Assembly: GCA_017643325.1 (NCBI GenBank)
Contig: JAEPNS010000002.1
Location: forward strand, 18,909 to 31,079
Direction: 5' to 3'
Source: Alphaproteobacteria bacterium
Lineage (GTDB): Bacteria > Pseudomonadota > Alphaproteobacteria > UBA6615
Length of the DNA: 12,171 bases
This document shows positions 6,929 through 12,171 of this stretch, piece by piece. Made by a program: the position numbers and the translations under genes. Position 1 is the stretch's first letter. The number at the start of each line of letters is the position of its first letter. Below the pieces are notes generated by a model. That model was not told the origin of the DNA. It saw only the letters and a list, made by a program, of their open reading frames with translations, and did not search any database.

Positions 6929-6993
6929 TTCCTCCTGACACACGAGCGTCGGTGGCTTGCCCCTCCGTCGGGGCCGGCTGGCGGGATTGGCCG

Positions 6994-8196
6994 ATGGACT
7001 ACGAGAAGCATTTTTCAGACAACCTGAACGGCATGCGCGCCGAGGGGAATTACCGTGAGTTCGCGGACCTGGAGCGTATGTCCGGGGACTTTCCACGCGC
7101 GGTGCGCCATGTCGACGGCGGCACCCAGGAGATCGTCGTCTGGTGCGCCAACGATTATCTCGGCATGGGCCAGCACCCGCAGGTGCTCGAGGCCATGCAC
7201 GAGGCGCTCGACAAGTGCGGCGCCGGCGCCGGCGGCACCCGCAACATCTCCGGCACCAACCACTACCACGTGCTGCTCGAGGAGGAACTGGCCGACCTGC
7301 ACCGCAAGGAAGCCGCACTCCTGTTCACGTCGGGCTACGTCGCCAACTGGACGGCGCTGTCGACCCTGGCCTCTCGGCTACCCGACTGCCTTGTGATTTC
7401 CGACGCGCTGAACCACAACTCGATGATCGAGGGCATCCGGCACGGCCGCTCGGAAAAATCGATCTTCCGCCACAACGACCCCGAACATCTCGACGAGATC
7501 CTGTCGGACGTCGACCCGGACCGGGCCAAGATCGTCGCGTTCGAGTCCGTCTATTCGATGGACGGCGACATCGCGCCGATCGCGGAGATCGTGGAGGTCG
7601 CCGAGAAGCACAACGCGCTCACCTATCTCGACGAGGTCCACGCGGTGGGCATGTATGGCGAGCGCGGCGCGGGCGTGGCCGAGCGCGACGGCCTGATGCA
7701 CCGGGTCGACATCGTGCAGGGCACGCTGGGCAAGGCCTTCGGCAATATCGGCGGCTACATCGCCGCATCGGCCAACTTCGTGCGCTCGAACGGCGCCGGC
7801 TTCATCTTCTCGACGTCGCTGCCGCCGCACGTGGCGGCAGGCGCGCGCGCGGCGATCCGCATCCTGAAGTCCGACAACGCGATCCGCGAACGCCACCAGG
7901 AGCGCGCTGCGACGCTGAAGCAGCGCCTGACGGCGGCGGGCATGGAGGTCATGCCGTCGGTGAGCCACATCGTGCCGGTCTTCGTCGGCGATCCGCGCCT
8001 GTGCAAGATCGCGAGCGACGAGTTGCTCGACCGTCACGGCATCTACGTTCAGCCGATCAACTACCCGACCGTGCCCCGCGGCACGGAACGCCTGCGCATC
8101 GCACCGACACCGCTGCACGACGACGCGATGATGGACCAGCTCGTCGCCGCGTTCGAGGATGTGTGGACCCGCCTGGAGCTGCGTTCGGCGGCCTGA
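6994..8196 (+). CDS. hemA: 5-aminolevulinate synthase (C4 pathway)
   Basis: The 400-residue enzyme condenses glycine with succinyl-CoA to 5-aminolevulinate, the first step of tetrapyrrole synthesis in alphaproteobacteria. Signature segments are present: WCANDYLGMGQHP, GAGAGGTRNISGTNHYH, SMDGDIAPI and YVQPINYPTVPRGTERLRI. Active-site residues match the Rhodobacter capsulatus enzyme: R21, D213 and H216 in DEVHAVG, and the PLP lysine K247 in GTLGKAFG. Compared from memory with that enzyme, three residues are missing shortly after the lysine, where GYIAASANFVRS is shorter than the usual stretch. The ATG at 6994 gives the family start MDYEKHF; an upstream GTG at 6952 would add 14 unlikely residues. 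The only SD-like bases are GGCGGGA. The gene seems to be transcribed alone from the TATAAT upstream and is followed after 68 bp by the PadR gene. Confidence 0.95.
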   Translation: MDYEKHFSDNLNGMRAEGNYREFADLERMSGDFPRAVRHVDGGTQEIVVWCANDYLGMGQHPQVLEAMHEALDKCGAGAGGTRNISGTNHYHVLLEEELADLHRKEAALLFTSGYVANWTALSTLASRLPDCLVISDALNHNSMIEGIRHGRSEKSIFRHNDPEHLDEILSDVDPDRAKIVAFESVYSMDGDIAPIAEIVEVAEKHNALTYLDEVHAVGMYGERGAGVAERDGLMHRVDIVQGTLGKAFGNIGGYIAASANFVRSNGAGFIFSTSLPPHVAAGARAAIRILKSDNAIRERHQERAATLKQRLTAAGMEVMPSVSHIVPVFVGDPRLCKIASDELLDRHGIYVQPINYPTVPRGTERLRIAPTPLHDDAMMDQLVAAFEDVWTRLELRSAA

Positions 8197-8232
8197 CCGC
8201 ACGGAACGAACTTGATGGAAATTCGTTTGTGG

Positions 8233-8247
8233 TGCGAACGCTTCGCA
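8233..8247. promoter_or_regulatory. perfect 15-bp palindrome, candidate operator of the PadR gene
   Basis: TGCGAA-CGC-TTCGCA has two perfect 6-bp arms around 3 bases and ends 17 bases before the PadR start. It is the most symmetric element in the 68-bp hemA-PadR gap. PadR regulators commonly control their own promoters through such dyads, although the classic PadR site (ATGT-N8-ACAT) is different. Autoregulation is inferred. Confidence 0.45.
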
Positions 8248-8264
8248 AGTAGAGTTTCCCGGCC

Positions 8265-8795
8265 ATGTACCGCGACAAGACACTGATCCCCAGCGAGGCC
8301 ATCCGGCTCTGCATGCTGGGCTCGCTGGCGCTGCACCCGTTCACCTATGCGGAACTGGCGCGCGAGGTGCGTGCCTTCACGAGCCGCATCGCCGGGCCGT
8401 CGCTGGACATGATGGGCTCGTCCATCGAGGTGCTGCGCGCCGAAGGGCTGGTGCGCCCGGTCGACGACAAGCCCGACCCGGCCGACGAGATCCTGGAACT
8501 CACCGACGCCGGACGCGAGGAACTGCGCGACCTTCTGATCTCGAATGTGCGCAGCCCCGTCGACGGGGTCTCGCAGCTCGTCTTCGCGCTCAAGCTGCGC
8601 TTCCTCCACCTCCTGACGGAGGAGGACGCGCGCGACCAGATCGTGCGCATGACGGAAATCAGCGAGACCGAACGGGCCCGCCTGATCGACCTGAAGTCGC
8701 GATACGGCAGCGAACCCGGCCGGTTCGACGCCTGGCTCGACCTTGAGCTCGCCCAGGTCGAGGACAGGCTCGAATGGCTGGCGTCGATGGCCTGA
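8265..8795 (+). CDS. PadR family transcriptional regulator
   Basis: The 176-residue protein has the two-part layout of PadR regulators. Residues about 12-85 form a winged helix, ending in the recognisable wing and helix ILELTDAGREELRDLL. Residues about 95-175 are helical and fit the C-terminal dimerisation domain seen in PadR/AphA-like proteins (KLRFLHLLTEEDARDQI, then a long helix to LASMA). Such proteins sense small phenolic or other hydrophobic ligands, or act as virulence and metabolic regulators. ATG at 8265 is preceded only by a weak GTAGAG. A 15-bp perfect palindrome sits just upstream and may be its own operator. The gene runs in the same direction as hemA and converges on the cupin operon, with 9 bp between the two stop codons, so read-through antisense transcription is possible. 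Its targets are unknown; the palindrome is not repeated before the cupins. Confidence 0.85.
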   Translation: MYRDKTLIPSEAIRLCMLGSLALHPFTYAELAREVRAFTSRIAGPSLDMMGSSIEVLRAEGLVRPVDDKPDPADEILELTDAGREELRDLLISNVRSPVDGVSQLVFALKLRFLHLLTEEDARDQIVRMTEISETERARLIDLKSRYGSEPGRFDAWLDLELAQVEDRLEWLASMA

Positions 8796-8804
8796 CGGCA
8801 GGCG

Positions 8805-9362
8805 TTACTCGGCAGCCTCGCTGTCCGGCCACACACCCTCGGCCTTCAGCCGCTCCACCGATTCCGGCGACCACTCGACACCCGGCGTGTCGCCGCCGAC
8901 CACGGCCATGATCGTGCCACGGCTCTCGCCCTCGCGCGCGCTCACGCACTCGAACCGGCGCTGGATGCCGGGCGGGAAGGACACCACATCCTTCTCTTCG
9001 AGGATGACATGGTCGTCCCCTTCGTCACCCTCCCACTCGAACTTCCAGGTGCCCTCGACCACCACGAACGTCTCGTTGGTGTCGTGGTTGTGCATCATCA
9101 CACCCTGGCCGGGATCGGCCGTGACGTAGCCGATACCGAAACCGGCCTTGAGGTGCGAGATCTTGGGCTTCGCCTCATCACCGATCGGCGAATAGACATC
9201 CTCGCCGCCGGGCTGCTCGAAGCCGAGCGCATTGCGAAAAGTCCTGCGAAAGCCGTCGACCTCCTGGTCGGGCAGGCCGCCGTCCGCGGTCTCGATCTCG
9301 TCGAAACGCGCGACGCATTTGAGGACGTCTTCCTTCTTCGGCTTGAAAACCGGAATGGCCAT
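8805..9362 (-). CDS. cupin domain protein A (third gene of the cupin operon)
   Basis: The 185-residue protein has a helical N-terminal part (about 1-50) and one cupin barrel (about 70-160). Motif 1 is canonical: GQGVMMHNHDTNETFVVVEG with H91, H93 and E97. In motif 2, VSFPPGIQRRFEC, the expected metal-binding histidine is R135. It aligns without gaps to cupin C over its full length, with about 129 of 185 residues identical by hand count, and both end in EAAE. ATG at 9362 has a strong GGAGGAG site. It is the last gene of the minus-strand cupin run, 97 bp behind cupin B. That gap contains a strong GC hairpin. The stop lies 9 bp from the stop of the convergent PadR gene. Function is unknown: a three-ligand metal site could still support an oxygenase, or the protein may only bind a ligand. 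Confidence 0.88.
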   Translation of the reverse strand: MAIPVFKPKKEDVLKCVARFDEIETADGGLPDQEVDGFRRTFRNALGFEQPGGEDVYSPIGDEAKPKISHLKAGFGIGYVTADPGQGVMMHNHDTNETFVVVEGTWKFEWEGDEGDDHVILEEKDVVSFPPGIQRRFECVSAREGESRGTIMAVVGGDTPGVEWSPESVERLKAEGVWPDSEAAE

Positions 9363-9443
9363 GTTTCGGATCTCCTCCAGATTGGGTGGGCGGGATTTTA
9401 CGCAGGGCGTCCCGGCCCGAATTGCTCTGGATCAATCCTTTTT

Positions 9444-9456
9444 CGGCGGCCCGCCG
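9444..9456. repeat. perfect GC inverted repeat between cupin genes B and A
   Basis: CGGCGG-C-CCGCCG is a perfect 6-1-6 inverted repeat lying just after the stop of cupin B. In the minus-strand mRNA the hairpin is followed by AAAAA, not by U residues, so it is not an intrinsic terminator in that direction. It could stabilise the upstream message or reduce expression of cupin A relative to B and C. A second small palindrome, GGATCAATCC, lies at 9429-9438. Confidence 0.45.
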
Positions 9457-9459
9457 TTG

Positions 9460-10038
9460 TCAATCCGCCGACGCCCCCTGTTCCGCCGTGAACTGAAGTC
9501 CCATGCGTTCGATCCCGGCTTTGGCATCGGCCCCGAAGCGTTCTTCGAGCTTCGCGCCGACCTCGGGAGGATAGTAGACGTCGCGCAGGGCATCTTCCGG
9601 CTGCCCGGCAATGATCACCAGCAGGGTCGCGTTCTCCGTTTCGGAGACATTCTCGAACTGGCGCATCACGCCCGGCGGCACTGCGATGAAGTCATTCTCG
9701 TCGAGGATCGTCTCGAAACGTCCGTGATCCCCGTACCTGATCCGGAACCGCCCCCTGAGGCACATGAAGCTCTCATGGGTCTCCACATGGGCATGGATCG
9801 CGGGGCCGTCGCCCGGCGGGCAGTCGAGGACATAGACCGAGATTCCGCCACCGCCGACCGCCGCGCCCGGCGCCGCGCCTTCCGACACGATGGTGTAAAT
9901 CCGGTCTGCCGCAATCATGCGCAGCGCCTCGGGCGGCACTCCCTCGCGTTCGGCGTAGTCGTTCTCGATGGGCTTGAGCTTCGCAAAACGCGCGATGTGC
10001 CTGGCCATCGCGTCCGGGGTGATGTCGACGGTTTTCAT
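9460..10038 (-). CDS. cupin domain protein B (second gene of the cupin operon)
   Basis: The 192-residue protein has the same plan as cupins A and C: a charged helical N-terminal part (about 10-50), one cupin barrel, and a C-terminal stretch resembling YxPxxVxxLxxxxG. Sequence similarity to them is low outside the motifs. Motif 1, GDGPAIHAHVETHESFMCLRG, is canonical with H82, H84 and E89. In motif 2, FIAVPPGVMRQFENV, R126 stands where histidine is usual, exactly as in A and C. ATG at 10038 is supported by GGGAGG six bases upstream, inside a 21-bp gap after cupin C, so C and B are almost certainly co-transcribed. The two flanking paralogs make this an A-B-A type arrangement. The shared arginine suggests a common chemistry or ligand for all three, but none is known to me. 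Confidence 0.88.
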   Translation of the reverse strand: MKTVDITPDAMARHIARFAKLKPIENDYAEREGVPPEALRMIAADRIYTIVSEGAAPGAAVGGGGISVYVLDCPPGDGPAIHAHVETHESFMCLRGRFRIRYGDHGRFETILDENDFIAVPPGVMRQFENVSETENATLLVIIAGQPEDALRDVYYPPEVGAKLEERFGADAKAGIERMGLQFTAEQGASAD

Positions 10039-10059
10039 GCTTGCCTCCCGGACCGGCGG

Positions 10060-10617
10060 CTACTCGGCCGCCTCGTCCTCCGGCCAGACTCCGGCCGCCT
10101 TGAGCTTCTCCACGGATTCCGGCGAGTACTCGCCACCGGGCTGGTCGCCGCCGATAACACCGAGCAGCACGCCCTTTTCGGCGCCGTCGCGCGCGGTCTT
10201 GCACTCGAAGCGGCGCTGGATACCGGGTTCGAAGGAGATGACGTCCTTCTCTTCGAGCACGACTTCCTCGTCACCCTCGTCGCCTTCCCACTGGAGCTTC
10301 CAGGTGCCCTCCATCACCACGAACGTCTCGTTGGTGTCGTGGGTGTGGGTCATCACGCCCTGGCCGGGACGCGCCGACACATAGGCGAGTCCGAAGCCCG
10401 GCTTCAGGTGGGTGATGAAGGGTTTTGCCTCGTCACCGACCGGCGAATAGGTCTCTGCTCCCTCCGGCTGCTGGAACCCGAGCACGTTCGAGAATGTGCG
10501 GTGGTAGCCCTCGACCGCCGCGTCGGGCAGGCCGCCGTCCGTGTGGTAGAGATCGTCGAACTTTGCGACGCATTTGAGGACATCTTCCTTCTTCGGCTTG
10601 TGGACCGGGATCGGCAT
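10060..10617 (-). CDS. cupin domain protein C (first gene of the cupin operon)
   Basis: The 185-residue protein is a paralog of cupin A, starting MPIPVHKPKKEDVLKC against MAIPVFKPKKEDVLKC, and equal in length. Motif 1 is GQGVMTHTHDTNETFVVMEG with H91, H93 and E97. Motif 2 is ISFEPGIQRRFEC, with R135 replacing histidine and glutamate in place of the first proline. I set the start at ATG 10617 because it matches the paralog start and has CAGGAG nine bases upstream. The frame stays open further to 11043, but that stretch lies antisense inside lysR and is not coding. It is the first gene of the C-B-A run and faces the divergent lysR gene across 121 bp that hold a perfect palindrome, so LysR control is likely. 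The metal and substrate are unknown. Duplication of A and C seems more recent than their split from B. Confidence 0.88.
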   Translation of the reverse strand: MPIPVHKPKKEDVLKCVAKFDDLYHTDGGLPDAAVEGYHRTFSNVLGFQQPEGAETYSPVGDEAKPFITHLKPGFGLAYVSARPGQGVMTHTHDTNETFVVMEGTWKLQWEGDEGDEEVVLEEKDVISFEPGIQRRFECKTARDGAEKGVLLGVIGGDQPGGEYSPESVEKLKAAGVWPEDEAAE

Positions 10618-10706
10618 GGCGTGGCTCCTGGGTATCGTTGTCGGTATTGCGGTGACGCGATGCCGGCATTCAAGCTCGCGATGGAAATCCCGGCAATAAA
10701 CCGGCC

Positions 10707-10722
10707 CGAATGGAGCCATTCG
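10707..10722. promoter_or_regulatory. perfect 7-2-7 palindrome in the cupin/lysR intergenic region, candidate LysR operator
   Basis: CGAATGG-AG-CCATTCG lies in the 121-bp gap between divergent cupin C and lysR, 16 bases before the lysR start. LysR regulators typically sit on such divergent promoters and bind dyads, controlling themselves and the facing operon. A second partial copy, GGCATTC at 10665-10671, lies toward the cupin side, at a distance that could be an activation site. The dyad is not a textbook T-N11-A box, so binding is inferred. Confidence 0.5.
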
Positions 10723-10726
10723 CCCG

Positions 10727-10732
10727 TACAAT
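10727..10732 (+). promoter_or_regulatory. candidate -10 box of lysR
   Basis: TACAAT differs from the -10 consensus at one position and ends 6 bases before the lysR ATG. Transcription from it would start at or next to the A of the ATG, giving a leaderless message. No good -35 is present because the palindrome fills that place. The GGGGG just before the ATG could instead be a poor SD on a longer transcript. Confidence 0.3.
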
Positions 10733-10738
10733 GGGGGC

Positions 10739-11659
10739 ATGATCGAGGATCGGAAGATCGACCTGCACTTGCTGCGCTGCCTCGACGTGCTGATCGCCGA
10801 AGGCAGCGTCACGCGGGCGGCCGAACGCATGGATATGAGCCAGCCGGGCATGAGCAACGCGCTCGCCCGGCTCCGCGAGGTGTTCGGCGACCCGCTGCTG
10901 GTGCGCACGCCGAAGGGCATGGAGCCCACCGATCGCGCGCTTGTGGCGCGTGATTCGGTGCGCGAGGCGCTCGACCGGATCGAGGGCGCGCTGGCCGGGG
11001 ATGCCGAGTTCGATCCGGCGACGGCGTCGCTGAACGTGACCATTGCGACGACCGACTATGCGAGTTTCGTCCTGATGCCGCCGCTGATGGCACGGCTCGC
11101 TGCCGAGGCGCCGGGAATGACCCTGACGATCCGTCCGCCGGACCTCGGCGCGATCCGCGAATGGCTGCAGGAGGGCAGCGGCGAACTGGTGATCGGCTTC
11201 CTGCCAAACGCGGCAGAGACCCTGAAGACCTCGACGCTCTACCGCGAACGTCTGGTCGCCGTGGCCCGGCCCGGCCACCCGGAAATCGACGGTGTCCTGT
11301 CTCTGGAGGCGTTTGCGGCGGCGCGCCATGTCATTTTCGGCTCCGCCTTCAGCGGGCTGTCGACGCTGGAATCCCATCTCGACGAACTGCTGGAGGCCGA
11401 AGGCATCGTACGCGACGCCGGCATGCGCATACCCAGCGCCCTGCTCTCGCCCCATCTCGTCGCGTCGAGCGACATGATCGCCATCCTGCCGGAGCGCTTC
11501 GTCCGCTCGCTCGAGGCCGGCCCCGCACTGCAGATGCTCGAACTGCCGTTCGACGTGCCCGAGCTGCCCGTCGCGATGATCTGGCATGAGCGCACGCAAC
11601 AGAGCGGCGCGATGGCCTGGCTGCGCGAGAAGCTGCGCGAAGTCGCGCGGAGCGTCTAG
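10739..11659 (+). CDS. LysR family transcriptional regulator (NodD-like subgroup)
   Basis: The 306-residue protein is a full-length LysR regulator. Residues about 5-65 form the DNA-binding winged helix, with the recognition region GSVTRAAERMDMSQPGMSNA and the typical FGDPLLVRTPKGMEPT after it. A linker helix leads to the periplasmic-binding-like effector domain from about residue 98 (LNVTIATTDYASFVLMP) to the C-terminus. The form of the N-terminus and the effector domain start fit the NodD/SyrM/LinR branch, whose members sense aromatic or chlorinated compounds, among others. It diverges from the cupin C-B-A operon, the usual position for a regulator of those genes. The intergenic palindrome is a candidate binding site. 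The stop codon directly abuts the stop of the convergent dehydrogenase gene with no base between. Its inducer is unknown. Confidence 0.93.
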   Translation: MIEDRKIDLHLLRCLDVLIAEGSVTRAAERMDMSQPGMSNALARLREVFGDPLLVRTPKGMEPTDRALVARDSVREALDRIEGALAGDAEFDPATASLNVTIATTDYASFVLMPPLMARLAAEAPGMTLTIRPPDLGAIREWLQEGSGELVIGFLPNAAETLKTSTLYRERLVAVARPGHPEIDGVLSLEAFAAARHVIFGSAFSGLSTLESHLDELLEAEGIVRDAGMRIPSALLSPHLVASSDMIAILPERFVRSLEAGPALQMLELPFDVPELPVAMIWHERTQQSGAMAWLREKLREVARSV

Positions 11660-12171
11660 CTAGTACAGGTGCTGGCCGCCGGTGACGAAAATCTCGGTGC
11701 CGGTCACGTAACCGAAATCCGGATTGCAGAGCTGGAAGACCGTCGCCGCGACCTCCTCGGCGGAGCCCATGCGCCGCATGGGAATGCGGTTGACCAGCGG
11801 CTCATACTCGTCGCCGATCATCTCGGTCTCGATCTCGCCGGGCGCGACGGCGTTGACGCGCACGTTGAGCTCGGCGAACTCGACCGCCATCTCGCGGGTC
11901 AGTGCCGACAGGGCCGCCTTCGAGGTCGAGTAGGCCGTCCCGGCAAAGGGATGGATCGCATGCCCGGCGATGGACGTGATGTTGACGATGGCCGCACCGC
12001 CGCCGGCATCGGGCTCCTGCTCGTCCTGCTTGCCGGCCTTGGCGAGCGGCGCGGCAAAGCCGCGGGCCAGCGCGAGTGGGGCGAAGAAGTTGAGCTGGAA
12101 CACCTCTCGCCAGTCGTCGATCGGCCCGTTGAGGCAGCCGAGCCGTTCCTGGAACTCGGTCTTGGGCGACA
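11660..12171 (-). CDS. short-chain dehydrogenase/reductase (C-terminal 170 residues, cut by window edge)
   Basis: The frame is open to the last base, so the N-terminal part with the nucleotide-binding TGxxxGIG motif lies outside. Visible SDR features, in order: a core helix and strand segment (WREVFQLNFFAPLALARGF), the catalytic serine in NITSIAG, the YxxxK pair in AYSTSKAALSAL, and VNAVAPGEIETEM, followed by RMGSAEEVA and a C-terminal TGGQHLY. These define a classical NAD(P)-dependent oxidoreductase; the QH(V/L)Y end is frequent in a group that includes pteridine reductase-like enzymes. An insertion of polar residues (KAGKQDEQEPDAGGG) lengthens the loop before the catalytic serine strand. 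The substrate cannot be assigned. It converges on lysR with the two stop codons touching (TAG then CTA), so the transcripts must overlap at their 3' ends. Confidence 0.92.
   Translation of the reverse strand, partial: SPKTEFQERLGCLNGPIDDWREVFQLNFFAPLALARGFAAPLAKAGKQDEQEPDAGGGAAIVNITSIAGHAIHPFAGTAYSTSKAALSALTREMAVEFAELNVRVNAVAPGEIETEMIGDEYEPLVNRIPMRRMGSAEEVAATVFQLCNPDFGYVTGTEIFVTGGQHLY

Noticed and set aside
6952..6993. GTG-initiated extension of HemA containing a Cys-Pro pair that could be a heme regulatory motif
   Set aside because: No SD precedes the GTG. The ATG at 6994 gives the conserved family N-terminus, and heme regulatory motifs belong to eukaryotic ALAS leaders.
6994..8196. ALAS as part of a secondary-metabolite C5N pathway
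   Set aside because: No acyl-CoA ligase or amide synthase is nearby, and the protein matches housekeeping alphaproteobacterial HemA closely.
9439..9456. T-run next to a strong GC hairpin, like an intrinsic terminator
   Set aside because: The T-run is on the wrong side: it precedes the hairpin on the plus strand, and in the minus-strand mRNA the hairpin is followed by A residues.
9232..10953. Long open frame on the plus strand (573 codons) across the cupin operon
   Set aside because: It is antisense to cupins A, B and C, and runs on into the lysR region in another frame; no recognisable motifs.
10618..11043. N-terminal extension of cupin C by 142 residues
   Set aside because: The frame is open but overlaps lysR antisense. 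The paralog cupin A and the SD both place the start at 10617.

Overview
The window is chromosomal DNA from a high-GC alphaproteobacterium, probably a Rhodospirillales- or Rhizobiales-like free-living heterotroph. Evidence: GC is near 70% or more in most genes (44 of 60 bases counted by hand at 3661-3720), hemA encodes a C4-type 5-aminolevulinate synthase, a TipF-like EAL membrane protein sits behind a CtrA-type half-site, and SD sequences are of the GGAG type. No rRNA, tRNA, CRISPR array, IS element or origin was seen.

Layout. (1) 1-645, minus: N-terminal part of a membrane-anchored EAL protein, cut by the left edge. (2) 764-2796, minus: M20 amidohydrolase and, upstream of it, a nitrilase-superfamily amidase, probably one operon. 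(3) About 2810-3380: an AT-rich islet (51 G/C in 120 bases counted at 2941-3060) holding one orphan P-loop-like gene on the minus strand, preceded by what may be the tail of a truncated gene. (4) 3380-6758, plus: manC (GDP-mannose synthesis, TTG start at the islet edge), a class III aminotransferase and a small cupin; the last two look like an operon. (5) 6994-8196, plus: hemA with a TATAAT box upstream, then a PadR-type regulator behind a perfect 15-bp palindrome. (6) 8805-10617, minus: three cupin genes in a row. The outer two are close paralogs (about 70% identical, same length) flanking a more distant one. (7) 10739-11659, plus: a LysR-type regulator, divergent from the cupins, with a perfect 7-2-7 palindrome in the shared intergenic region. 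(8) 11660-12171, minus: C-terminal part of a short-chain dehydrogenase, cut by the right edge, its stop codon abutting that of lysR.

How the genes fit together. Most of the window is metabolic: amide hydrolysis (nitrilase + M20), sugar nucleotide supply, transamination and tetrapyrrole entry. The least explained parts are the LysR / triple-cupin locus, where all three cupins lack the usual histidine of cupin motif 2 and carry arginine instead, and the AT-rich islet with its P-loop variant protein. The LysR protein is the natural candidate regulator of the cupin operon. The PadR gene, converging on the same operon from the other side with 9 bp between stops, may or may not be connected. No complete new system can be demonstrated from sequence alone; these two loci are the best candidates for one.
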